Positions 35,817-43,979 of a stretch of 64,000 bases of DNA are shown here, piece after piece (the stretch's first letter is position 1; every line of letters begins with the position of its first letter). The stretch lies in NCBI GenBank assembly GCA_036804365.1, contig DAIRSP010000001.1:1-64000 (forward strand). The letters run 5' to 3'. Under the pieces are notes generated by a model. The model saw nothing but the letters and a program-made list of their open reading frames with translations. It had not been told where the DNA came from and ran no database searches. This stretch comes from Neptunomonas sp036804365. GTDB taxonomy: Bacteria; Pseudomonadota; Gammaproteobacteria; Pseudomonadales; Balneatricaceae. The translations under genes were made by a program, and so were the position numbers.

Positions 35817-36983
35817 ATGAAATCAACAAAACTCGCATGTGCTATCGCAACGGTAATCGCTTCTGGGTATGGCGTTGCTGCATTCGCAGAAGAAGTATCT
35901 TTATACGATTATGAACAGGCGACCTCTGCGTATGAAGATGCATACATTAATGCTCAGTTTAATTTGCAAAACGGTAACCAAGCACAAACGAGCTACGATC
36001 TGGATCTGAATCTTGATTATGAGAAGGTGTTTACGTCTGCAGATCAAAATACCAAGCTAGATTTTGTCGGCGAAACGTCACGCAGCCGTGGCCCTAACGT
36101 CGATGATGCCACCATCTCTCATTACCAAGCGTCCGGTGCGATCACCAACGACAACTATTTCCAGCCAAACAGCAATGGTGCGTTCTGGTACGGTAAAGGT
36201 GAAATCGGTGCACAAAAAGGGATGGACGATCCATATACAAAAGCAACCGTCGGTATCGGTTATGGCCGTGTTGTTAACGCCACGCCTATGGCGAAAGCTA
36301 TACGTTTAGTCGAAGCGCTGGTGGAGCGTCGCTTAATCACTGAGTATCCATCGAAAGCAACTTACCAAGCTGTTGCTAACGTGATCGCACGTGAAGATGA
36401 ATATGTCAGCAAATACGGTAGCGATGAGTACGAGCTAACTTGGTTGGAAGATATTGAAGCAGCTTTAGGTAGCAGCTTGGGTGTTAAGGGTGCCATCAAA
36501 TCTTATGATGTGTTAACCAATGAACGTATTTCAACGCGTAAGCATGGCTGGTTAGTGCGTGCGGGTGTCGGTGCAGTATTGTCCGATTACGACGGTTCAA
36601 GCAGTAAGCCTGCCCTTGAAATCGGTGCGGAATACCACCGCCCGCTTAACAATAAAACACAGTTTTCAAACGAATCTGTTTTCACGGCCGTGCTAGATGA
36701 CAATGATGATAGCTACCGTTTCGCTAACACCATGTCGTTAACGTATGAGGTGAGTGACCGAGTGGATTGGGAAAATGCTTGGTTATTAGATTATGTTGAT
36801 TATGAAACGTCGAATGACATCACAACCAACGCGTTAAGTTCTACGTACCGTTATTACATCTCTAACGCTTTGAGCTTCTCGGTAACGGCTCAGCTGACGA
36901 GCCTAGAGGATAATATTGATAACAACGGTAACGATAAGCTCGATAAGAGTCTTGTCATGGGTCTGACCTACCGAATGAAGTAA
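35817..36983 (+). CDS. predicted outer-membrane beta-barrel protein
   Basis: A 388-residue exported protein. The start at 35817 follows GGAGAGGA and gives a clean signal peptide (MKSTKLACAIATVIASGYG, cleavage near AFAEE). The mature protein alternates polar and aromatic residues in strands such as YDLDLNLDYEKVF, ATVGIGYGRVV, LVRAGVGAVLSDY and LSSTYRYYIS, ending SLVMGLTYRMK, as in a barrel. A helical insert (about 150-215) breaks the strands. It is vaguely like salt-induced YdiY/DUF481 proteins, which I hold as tentative. Strongly acidic mature sequence. Confidence 0.75.
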   Translation: MKSTKLACAIATVIASGYGVAAFAEEVSLYDYEQATSAYEDAYINAQFNLQNGNQAQTSYDLDLNLDYEKVFTSADQNTKLDFVGETSRSRGPNVDDATISHYQASGAITNDNYFQPNSNGAFWYGKGEIGAQKGMDDPYTKATVGIGYGRVVNATPMAKAIRLVEALVERRLITEYPSKATYQAVANVIAREDEYVSKYGSDEYELTWLEDIEAALGSSLGVKGAIKSYDVLTNERISTRKHGWLVRAGVGAVLSDYDGSSSKPALEIGAEYHRPLNNKTQFSNESVFTAVLDDNDDSYRFANTMSLTYEVSDRVDWENAWLLDYVDYETSNDITTNALSSTYRYYISNALSFSVTAQLTSLEDNIDNNGNDKLDKSLVMGLTYRMK

Positions 36984-37011
36984 TTCAACTTGAATTAACT
37001 ATCCCCTCGAT

Positions 37012-37038
37012 AGCCTTTGCTCTGCAAAGGCTTTTTTT
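37012..37038 (+). terminator. terminator after the outer-membrane protein gene
   Basis: Nine-base stem AGCCTTTGC / GCAAAGGCT with a TCT loop and a run of six T, 29 bases beyond the stop. A classical intrinsic terminator separating this gene from mgtE. Confidence 0.92.
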
Positions 37039-37064
37039 ATGAGATCAGCTAACAAGGAGCGATA

Positions 37065-38420
37065 ATGGATATTATCAACTCACCGAGTAGCGAAGTGTCT
37101 TTGTCATGGGTGCTCGACTCCCTGCACAGCGGAGCGACTGAATCTTTAACGGTCGCACTTGCATCCTTACACCCCGCAGATATCGCCAATCTATTAGAAG
37201 CCATGCCGCCAGAGGAGCGTGAGTTACTCTGGGAGCAAGTAGAGCCTTCTATAGAGGGTGAGGTGTTGGCCTACCTGCATGATGAAGCGCGAGCCAGCAT
37301 TATTGAAGAGATGGATGGTGCTGAGTTACTGGCGGCAACAGAACAGATGGATGTGGAAGATTTAGCCACTGTCCTTGAAGAACTGCCCTCCGATGTCAGT
37401 GGCGCCATTCTTGAATCACTTGATCAAGATCGCCGCGCACGACTGCAAACCGTCTTAGCTTATGAGGAGGGCACTGCGGGTCGAATCATGTCGGTTGATC
37501 TGTTGAGTGTTCGGCCTGATGTTAGTCTCGCTGTGGTGCTTCGATGGCTTAGGCTGCATGAAAGCTTACCGGCACATACCGATGCGATTATGGTGGTTGA
37601 TGAACAGGGCGACTATAAAGGTAAGCTGTCACTTGAGAAGATAGTCACCCGGTCGGCTGATCTGCTGGTCGAAGCGGTTATGGATACTGCGAGCGAAACC
37701 GTCTTAGTGAGTACGACGGAGCATGAAATTGCGGCGTTATTTGAACGTCGAGATTTGATATCGGTTGCCGTAGTTGATGAGCAGCGCAAATTGTTAGGAC
37801 GGATCACCATCGATGATGTAGTCGATATTATCCGTGAAGAGGCTGAGCACTCATTAATGCGTAGTGCGGGTTTGGACGAGGAGGAAGATCTATTTGCACC
37901 GGTAATTCCCAGTGCACAACGTCGCGGCGTGTGGTTAGGTATTAACCTTGTCACCGTCTTTATGGCAGCATGGGTGATAGGGCAGTTTTCTGAAGCGCTT
38001 GATCAAATTGTTGCGCTAGCTGTACTGATGCCGGTTGTGGCGAGTATGGGCGGTATTGCGGGTAGTCAGACATTAACCCTGACGATTCGAGGTATGGCGC
38101 TAGATCAGATTGCTGCAGGAAACACTCGCTGGTTATTAATGAAGGAAGTATCCGTTGGCGCGCTTAATGGCAGTGTTTGGGCGGTTGTCGTTGCGTTAGT
38201 CTCCTATATTTGGTTTAACAACATTGGGTTATCCCTGATTATAGGTGTGGCCTTGGTACTGAATCTTTTAGCTGCTGCTTTAGCGGGTATACTGGTACCC
38301 TTAACGCTCAAAAAAATAGGCATTGATCCAGCCTTGTCAGGTGCGGTGATTTTAACCACGGTTACTGACATCATTGGCTTTTTAAGCTTCTTGGGCTTGG
38401 CATCGCTCTTTTTGCTATAA
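37065..38420 (+). CDS. mgtE: magnesium transporter MgtE
   Basis: A 451-residue Mg2+ channel. MgtE N-domain of helical repeats at about residues 30-130 (LHPADIANLLEAMPPEER), paired CBS domains at about 135-260, and five TM helices in the C-terminal 170 residues, with PVVASMGGIAGSQTLTLTIRG the family pore signature. The N and CBS domains sense cytoplasmic Mg2+. Converges with the LysR gene. Confidence 0.94.
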   Translation: MDIINSPSSEVSLSWVLDSLHSGATESLTVALASLHPADIANLLEAMPPEERELLWEQVEPSIEGEVLAYLHDEARASIIEEMDGAELLAATEQMDVEDLATVLEELPSDVSGAILESLDQDRRARLQTVLAYEEGTAGRIMSVDLLSVRPDVSLAVVLRWLRLHESLPAHTDAIMVVDEQGDYKGKLSLEKIVTRSADLLVEAVMDTASETVLVSTTEHEIAALFERRDLISVAVVDEQRKLLGRITIDDVVDIIREEAEHSLMRSAGLDEEEDLFAPVIPSAQRRGVWLGINLVTVFMAAWVIGQFSEALDQIVALAVLMPVVASMGGIAGSQTLTLTIRGMALDQIAAGNTRWLLMKEVSVGALNGSVWAVVVALVSYIWFNNIGLSLIIGVALVLNLLAAALAGILVPLTLKKIGIDPALSGAVILTTVTDIIGFLSFLGLASLFLL

Positions 38421-38458
38421 CGCTGTCTTCTATATAGAGGTGGCTGTAGATCAGTCTA

Positions 38459-39301
38459 TTAAATAGGATGATCGAAGATGGACAGTACCTCTTTAATCAG
38501 CTCAACCCGCGAACTGCGCACGGGGTAGACGGCATAGGCTGGATGTTTAATGGTAGGAGCATTCTCGACACAAAACAAGGTCCCTACCTCTAGCTCATGT
38601 TGTACTGACTGTTTAGGTAAATAAGCGCTTCCGCCCAAAGTTTGCAGATAACCCATCGCCATTTTGGCAGTCCCTAATCGTGTATGCGGCTCAGGCATAT
38701 CTGGGAACAGCCGTTTGTGAGTCAGCGAGTGTGCCAGCCCCCAATCGACCATTAAATAATCATCAGCGAGAGCTTGCTCTAATGAGTAGTCGGCATGAGA
38801 GGTGATGAGGTCGAGCTCTAATACCGTGACCTTTTTAATCTGCAGAACATCTAACTGAGCGGGTTCGAGCATAAAAGCAATATCCAGCACACCATCCAGA
38901 ATTCGACGGGTGAGCACTTCGGGGGTGTGTGACTCTGCGATAAGAGCGATATGTGGATGCTGTGATCTTAAGTCATACAGCCATTGCTGTAATAAAACAT
39001 CCCAGAGTCGAAGACTGCCACCAATGGATAGCTGCTGATTGGCGCCTCCTGCGGTGACATCTTGGCGTGCTTTACGCCATTCGGATAACAGCAGATCAGC
39101 ATGCCGCACGAGTCGGTTTCCCTCGGGTGTGAGCCTCACTTCACGGTTGAGTCGATCAAATAGAGAGACGCCTAACTGACCTTCCAATAGCTTGATGCGA
39201 GCACTCACGGCGGCTTGCGTTAGATGCAGCATCTCCGCGGCTTTACCAAAGTGGCGGAGGCGAGAAACCTCCAGAAATGTGCGAAGTAATTCGAGGTCCA
39301 T
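38459..39301 (-). CDS. LysR-family transcriptional regulator
   Basis: A 280-residue LTTR with winged helix-turn-helix at about residues 2-60 (FLEVSRLRHFGKAAEMLHLT and QAAVSARIKLLEGQLGVSLF) and a substrate-binding domain from about 90. A little shorter than most LTTRs. Effector unknown. It is divergent from the ECF sigma gene with a 109-base spacer that holds a CTAAC-N11-GTTAG dyad, a possible binding site. Confidence 0.92.
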   Translation of the reverse strand: MDLELLRTFLEVSRLRHFGKAAEMLHLTQAAVSARIKLLEGQLGVSLFDRLNREVRLTPEGNRLVRHADLLLSEWRKARQDVTAGGANQQLSIGGSLRLWDVLLQQWLYDLRSQHPHIALIAESHTPEVLTRRILDGVLDIAFMLEPAQLDVLQIKKVTVLELDLITSHADYSLEQALADDYLMVDWGLAHSLTHKRLFPDMPEPHTRLGTAKMAMGYLQTLGGSAYLPKQSVQHELEVGTLFCVENAPTIKHPAYAVYPVRSSRVELIKEVLSIFDHPI

Positions 39302-39332
39302 AAAAAATTACCGATAAAAATTATTTTAAAAA

Positions 39333-39353
39333 CTAACAAAAATATATCGTTAG
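39333..39353. promoter_or_regulatory. candidate LysR-type operator
   Basis: CTAAC-N11-GTTAG dyad in the spacer between the divergent LysR and ECF-sigma genes, AT-rich centre. It has the T-N11-A geometry of LysR sites. An AGTTAACT palindrome follows near 39367. No direct evidence of binding. Confidence 0.35.
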
Positions 39354-39410
39354 ATTTATTGATTTAAGTTAACTAAATTTCGCTCTCCACTGCAAGAGCA
39401 GGAGGTTGGA

Positions 39411-40004
39411 ATGAAAAAAGTTATGGAATTAAAACAGATTAAAACACTGAGCGATGAGCAATTGGTCGAAATAATCCAGCGTAAAGAAGATCCGAACGAT
39501 GTCGGATTTTCCGAGCTCGTATCTCGACATCAAATGACTTTATTAAAGCGCTGTATTTCAACGATTGGGAATAGAGTAGATGCTGAGGATATTGTTCAGG
39601 AAGTTTTAATGCGTGCCTACCGTTACTTAGCATCCTTTAAGGGCAACGCTCTATTTAAAACCTGGTTGATCAGTATTTTAGATAATCAGTGTAAAAACTA
39701 CTTTGCGGGTCGAAATTTTGAGTATGCCGATACGGATGACTGGGTGGCGCTAGCTGATCAGCATATGGAGGAGGAAGACGCGTTTGTAATCGCAGAACAA
39801 GCAGAACCCGTAGAGCAGGTTTCTCAGGTGCTCGGCAGTATGCCAGATTTTGCCAAAGATGTGTTGATGTTACGTTTTCACTTAGAGCTTCCCATTGCGG
39901 TGATCAGCCATACGCTTGGAATTAGCCTAAGCGCGACCAAAATGCGTCTTTATAGAGCATTAGCGTTGTTTGAACAGCAGTTCAAATGCAGCGTTGTCAC
40001 ATAG
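39411..40004 (+). CDS. ECF-type RNA polymerase sigma factor
   Basis: A 197-residue sigma-70 family protein with region 2 (VDAEDIVQEVLMRAYRYL through FKTWLISILDNQCKNYF) and region 4 (MPDFAKDVLMLRF and ISHTLGISLSATKMRLYRAL), lacking region 1.1 and region 3, as in ECF factors. The ATG at 39411 follows AGGAGG. No anti-sigma gene is adjacent on either side, so it is an orphan. The rimK unit lies 81 bases downstream. Confidence 0.92.
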   Translation: MKKVMELKQIKTLSDEQLVEIIQRKEDPNDVGFSELVSRHQMTLLKRCISTIGNRVDAEDIVQEVLMRAYRYLASFKGNALFKTWLISILDNQCKNYFAGRNFEYADTDDWVALADQHMEEEDAFVIAEQAEPVEQVSQVLGSMPDFAKDVLMLRFHLELPIAVISHTLGISLSATKMRLYRALALFEQQFKCSVVT

Positions 40005-40027
40005 AAGAGTATAAGATATATCTACCA

Positions 40028-40056
40028 GGGACTTATACGGAAGACACTGGGTCAAC
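40028..40056 (+). promoter_or_regulatory. candidate ECF-type promoter upstream of rimK
   Basis: GGGACTT, a 16-base spacer, then GTCAAC, close to the GGAACTT-N16-GTCAA pattern of sigmaE-like ECF promoters. It lies just after the ECF sigma gene and 30 bases before rimK. A second similar element GAACTT starts at 40061; ACTTATACGGAA (40031) and ACTTATCCGTAA (40062) form an imperfect direct repeat 31 bases apart. Confidence 0.35.
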
Positions 40057-40085
40057 GATGAACTTATCCGTAACGAGATCGAAAC

Positions 40086-41006
40086 ATGAAAATCGCTATT
40101 CTGTCGCGCAATCCTAAACTTTACTCCACTCGAAGATTAGTCGAAGCGGCGGCAGCACGTGGCCATGAGGTACGCGTGCTGGATGCATTACGATGTTATA
40201 TGAATATCACATCTAGCCAACCTTCGGTTCATTACCGAGGAGAGGAGTTGGAAGCGTTTGATGCGGTGATCCCGCGAATCGGCGCTTCAGTAACCTTTTA
40301 TGGTACGGCTGTGCTACGTCAATTTGAGATGATGGGGACTTATCCACTAAACGAGTCGGTCGCCATCAGTCGTTCGCGTGATAAGTTGCGCTCTTTGCAG
40401 TTGCTATCGCGTAAGGGTATTGGTTTACCCGTAACCGGTTTTGCTCATAAGCCTGATGATATTGAAGACTTAATTAAAATGGTGGGCGGCGCGCCGCTGG
40501 TTATCAAGATGTTAGAAGGCACCCAAGGTATTGGGGTTGTATTAGCGGAAACTCAAACCGCAGCTGAAAGTGTTATCGAAGCCTTTTTAGGGATGAAAGC
40601 TAACATTCTAGTGCAAGAGTTTATTAAAGAAGCGGGTGGTGCGGATATTCGCTGTTTTGTAATCGGCGACAAAGTGGTAGCTGCCATGAAACGCCAAGGC
40701 AAAGAGGGCGAGTTCCGTTCTAACTTGCACCGTGGAGGTTCTGCGACGCTGATTCGGATTACGCCTGAAGAACGCTCTACGGCCATTCGTGCTGCCAAGA
40801 CTATGGGGTTGAATGTGGCTGGGGTTGATCTGTTGCGCTCAAATCATGGACCTGTTGTGATGGAGGTTAACTCCTCACCTGGACTAGAAGGTATAGAGTC
40901 GGCAACCGGTAAAGATATTGCAGATATGCAGATTCAGTTCATTGAAAAGCAGCTTGCAGAGAAAAAAGCAGGCTCGAATCTCGCAAAAACGCGTGGTAAA
41001 GGATAA
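40086..41006 (+). CDS. rimK: ribosomal protein S6 glutamate ligase RimK
   Basis: ATP-grasp ligase of 306 residues that adds glutamate residues to the C-terminus of ribosomal protein S6 and can make poly-alpha-glutamate. The match to E. coli RimK is strong throughout: MKIAILSRNPKLYS, YMNITSSQPSVHYRG, AVIPRIGASVTFYGTA, LLSRKGIGLPVTG, MLEGTQGIGVVLAE and VMEVNSSPGLEGIE (metal site). First gene of a tightly packed four-gene unit. Confidence 0.96.
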   Translation: MKIAILSRNPKLYSTRRLVEAAAARGHEVRVLDALRCYMNITSSQPSVHYRGEELEAFDAVIPRIGASVTFYGTAVLRQFEMMGTYPLNESVAISRSRDKLRSLQLLSRKGIGLPVTGFAHKPDDIEDLIKMVGGAPLVIKMLEGTQGIGVVLAETQTAAESVIEAFLGMKANILVQEFIKEAGGADIRCFVIGDKVVAAMKRQGKEGEFRSNLHRGGSATLIRITPEERSTAIRAAKTMGLNVAGVDLLRSNHGPVVMEVNSSPGLEGIESATGKDIADMQIQFIEKQLAEKKAGSNLAKTRGKG

Positions 41007-41009
41007 TTA

Positions 41010-42032
41010 ATGCGTAAGAGTTTTGAGATAGCGGGCAATCGTGTATTGGCGGGTACTCGCACCGTCATAGATCTACCCATGCCCAAGCTTAATACCCAAA
41101 CAGAGATGAATATGTCTCTGCATGTTATACATGGAAAAAAACCAGGACCGGTGCTCTTTATTAGCGCAGCGGTTCATGGAGATGAACTCAATGGTATTGA
41201 GATTATTCGTCGTTTGTTAATTAGGCGTGGGCTATCCAATATCGCGGGTACCTTAGTCGCTATCCCCGTTGTTAACTCATACGGTTTAATTCAGCAGAGT
41301 CGGTATCTTCCAGATAGACGTGATCTCAATCGCTCATTTCCTGGGTCAGAAAAGGGCTCTTTAGCGGCACGGTTGGCTAATCTTTTTGTTGAAGAGATTA
41401 TTAGCAAGTGTACTCATGGTATTGATTTACATACAGGCGCAGTACACCGGAGCAACTTGCCACAAATCCGAGCGGATCTTGATGATGCTGAAACTAAACG
41501 ACTTGCAGAAGAGTTTGGTGTCCCTGTATTAATCAATGCATCGCTACGGGATGGATCGCTGAGAGCCGCTTGTAAAGAGCATGATATCCCCGTACTTCTT
41601 TACGAAGCAGGTGAAGCCTTACGTTATGATGAAGTCTCAATTCGCGTTGGGGTGAATGGCATCGTCAATGTGATGCGTTCGTTAGGTATGCTGCCTCCCG
41701 TGAAGCGGAAAAATATTTCGGCTGAGCAGAGTATTGCGCGCAAAAGTGTTTGGGTAAGAGCACCTGAGAGTGGCATGATGCGCACCGCGGTTAAGTTGGG
41801 TGAGCAGGTAGCGAAAGGTGGGTTACTTGGCTTTATCGACGACCCTTATAGCGGTGCTGTTGAAAAGGTCTTTTCGACGCATGAGGGGGTTGTGATAGGG
41901 CGATTAGAGTTGCCTCAAGTTCATGAGGGCGATGCTGTCTATCATATAGCGTGTTTTCGTGATGATGTGGAAGATGTAGCTAGTCAGATAGAATCTTTCC
42001 AGTCCTATTTTATAGATGATGTCTCTCCTTAG
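41010..42032 (+). CDS. succinylglutamate desuccinylase/aspartoacylase family protein
   Basis: A 340-residue zinc peptidase-like deacylase. Zinc ligands His56 and Glu59 in AVHGDELNG and His141 in GIDLHTGA, plus substrate-binding DRRDLNRSFPG and YEAGEALRYD. After about residue 240 it has a lipoyl/barrel-hybrid-like C-terminal region (VRAPESGMMRTAVKLGEQV). It is not AstE itself (no ast genes nearby). The start is three bases after the rimK stop, so it is translationally linked; it may trim a glutamyl or acyl-glutamate product related to RimK (inference). Confidence 0.88.
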   Translation: MRKSFEIAGNRVLAGTRTVIDLPMPKLNTQTEMNMSLHVIHGKKPGPVLFISAAVHGDELNGIEIIRRLLIRRGLSNIAGTLVAIPVVNSYGLIQQSRYLPDRRDLNRSFPGSEKGSLAARLANLFVEEIISKCTHGIDLHTGAVHRSNLPQIRADLDDAETKRLAEEFGVPVLINASLRDGSLRAACKEHDIPVLLYEAGEALRYDEVSIRVGVNGIVNVMRSLGMLPPVKRKNISAEQSIARKSVWVRAPESGMMRTAVKLGEQVAKGGLLGFIDDPYSGAVEKVFSTHEGVVIGRLELPQVHEGDAVYHIACFRDDVEDVASQIESFQSYFIDDVSP

Positions 42033-42056
42033 GAGAGGCATCTATAAGGAGGTTTG

Positions 42057-43019
42057 ATGATTAAAGTATGGAGTATTTCCAATCCCGCTGAGCCTAAACA
42101 AGGCGGATTAGAGGTGATTTCCCCAGAGCAGTCAGACCAAGCCGATTGGATAGAGATTCAGTCGGATGATGATCAGTTTATCAAGTCCGCCTTAAAACAA
42201 TTAGGCTGCCATTCATTAGCGATAACCGACGCATTGCGGTTACGTCATCCACCGAAAGTAGAGTATTTCGAAGATCAGGTATTTATTCTCTATAAGGGGG
42301 TGAAAGAGGTTCATGGAGATCTCTCTTTTGATCACCAACAGGTTTCATTTTTTATTAGTAACAAGCGGCTGATCACCGTCTCACGTACCACGACTAAAGG
42401 GATTGAGGCGATTAAGTTAGAGAAGAACTTTGCTAAGCTCCTTGCTTATCCCATTCGACTCGCCTGCAAAATTATGCACTTTTCTGCGGGTATCTATCTG
42501 GATGAGGTTTTGCAGTTTGATGCGACCTTGGGAGAATTAGAGGACGAGCTGCTTAATGCGGGGACAGATAAAACCCTCATCGAACTCACCTCTTATAAAT
42601 CCCGTATTTTAAAATTGATACGTATGTTTAATTATCACCAACGTATCACTCAACAATTGATCAAAGAGGGTGAGGGTAATCCGTTAGAGGTTAATGAAGA
42701 GAGTTATCATGTGATTAATGACTTGCATGAGCGGTTTGAGCGTCTTTTCAGTTTGTCTAATATGCACTACGACATCTGTGGTGACTTAATTGATGGTTAC
42801 TTATCCATCACCTCTCATCAATTGAACAATACCATGCGAATTCTAACCGTGGTAACTGCGGTGTTTGTCCCGTTGAGTTTCCTAGCCGGTTTATACGGTA
42901 TGAATTTCGATGTCATGCCTGAGTTGCATTATGAGTATGGCTATTATGCCTTGTTAGCGACAATGGCCTTCACTGCGGTGGTTTTAATCTATACTTTTAA
43001 AAAGAAAAAATGGTTTTAA
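42057..43019 (+). CDS. CorA/ZntB-family divalent cation channel
   Basis: A 320-residue protein with a long soluble N-terminal funnel (about 1-255) and two C-terminal TM helices. The YGMNFDVMPEL loop carries the CorA-family GMN signature. Whether it moves Mg2+ or Zn2+ (ZntB) cannot be settled from this motif. The ATG at 42057 is preceded by AAGGAGG; a TTG one codon earlier is the alternative. Third gene in the rimK unit. Confidence 0.88.
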   Translation: MIKVWSISNPAEPKQGGLEVISPEQSDQADWIEIQSDDDQFIKSALKQLGCHSLAITDALRLRHPPKVEYFEDQVFILYKGVKEVHGDLSFDHQQVSFFISNKRLITVSRTTTKGIEAIKLEKNFAKLLAYPIRLACKIMHFSAGIYLDEVLQFDATLGELEDELLNAGTDKTLIELTSYKSRILKLIRMFNYHQRITQQLIKEGEGNPLEVNEESYHVINDLHERFERLFSLSNMHYDICGDLIDGYLSITSHQLNNTMRILTVVTAVFVPLSFLAGLYGMNFDVMPELHYEYGYYALLATMAFTAVVLIYTFKKKKWF

Positions 43020-43031
43020 CGAGATGTCAAA

Positions 43032-43913
43032 ATGAATGATTACTTTTGGAACTATGAGTTATTTGCTATCGGTGATTATCGGTTACTCGCTAGCCAGGTG
43101 GTCATTGCTATTTCGATTTTGTTTTTCGCTTTTCTATTTTCCTCATTTATCCGCAAAGGGCTAAAGAAAATTTCGAGCAATCGTAAGATTGTATCGTCTG
43201 CTCAGATCTATATTTTTAGCCGGATTCTGCATTATTTAATCCTATTGGCGGGCTTTCTCATTGCCTTGGGTGCGTTAGGCATCGATTTCTCTAAATTGGC
43301 ACTCGTAGCCAGTGCTTTGGGTATCGGTATTGGTTTGGGCTTGCAAGGCGTTGTTAATAACTTTGTGTCAGGACTGATTTTACTGCTTGAGAAAAGCCTA
43401 AAAGTCGGTGATTTTATCGAGTTAGATTCGGGCGTTGTAGGTGAAGTCATTGAGATTCATATGCGAGCGACGCTGATCAGAACCAATGACAATGTGGATA
43501 TTTTAATTCCCAATGCGGAGTTGGCTAGTGGCCGTGTAACCAACTGGACTTTGGCTGATAATACACGGCGATTTCGTATTCCCTTTGGCGTGGCTTACGG
43601 CAGTGATAAATATGTCGTGCAAAAAGCGGTGCTCGAGGCTGCTCGCTCAGTCAGTTATACCCTCTATGAAAAAGGCCATGAACCTGTTGTGTGGATGACA
43701 GGTTTTGGTGATAGCAGTCTGAATTTTATGTTGGGTGTGTGGGTGCCAGCGGAACAAGTAAAGCGTCCTACATTGCTCGTGTCAGATTACTTATGGGCGA
43801 TTGATGACAAGCTGAAAGAGTATAATATTGAGATTCCATTTCCGCAGCGAGATATTAATATTCGCAGCGGTTTGCACCCGCTAAGCGTGCGTAAAGATGA
43901 AGAATCAAAATAG
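43032..43913 (+). CDS. small-conductance mechanosensitive channel, MscS type
   Basis: A 293-residue channel with three N-terminal TM helices (about 22-115). The pore-lining TM3 is Gly/Ala-rich (LVASALGIGIGLGLQGVVNNF), followed by the VSGLILLLEKSLKVGDFIEL linker, beta domain and C-terminal alpha/beta vestibule with FPFGVAYGSD-like IPFGVAYGSDK. It opens upon hypo-osmotic shock. Closes the four-gene rimK unit (12-base spacing) and is followed by a terminator. Confidence 0.93.
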   Translation: MNDYFWNYELFAIGDYRLLASQVVIAISILFFAFLFSSFIRKGLKKISSNRKIVSSAQIYIFSRILHYLILLAGFLIALGALGIDFSKLALVASALGIGIGLGLQGVVNNFVSGLILLLEKSLKVGDFIELDSGVVGEVIEIHMRATLIRTNDNVDILIPNAELASGRVTNWTLADNTRRFRIPFGVAYGSDKYVVQKAVLEAARSVSYTLYEKGHEPVVWMTGFGDSSLNFMLGVWVPAEQVKRPTLLVSDYLWAIDDKLKEYNIEIPFPQRDINIRSGLHPLSVRKDEESK

Positions 43914-43937
43914 CGACTCTTCATATCTATAGGTAAT

Positions 43938-43965
43938 AAAAAAAGCGATCCGAAGATCGCTTTTT
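43938..43965. terminator. bidirectional terminator between mscS and glcB
   Basis: Ten-base stem AAAAGCGATC / GATCGCTTTT with a CGAA tetraloop, A-tract before and T-tract after. Works for the rimK unit on plus and for glcB on minus. Confidence 0.92.
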
Positions 43966-43979
43966 GTCACTCAATAGGG

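Noticed and set aside
39411..40004. Sigma/anti-sigma pair
   Set aside because: Neither neighbouring gene has an anti-sigma domain; rimK and a LysR regulator flank the sigma gene.
41010..42032. AstE of the arginine succinyltransferase pathway
   Set aside because: No astCADB genes are nearby and the protein carries an additional C-terminal lipoyl-like region; kept as a family-level call.
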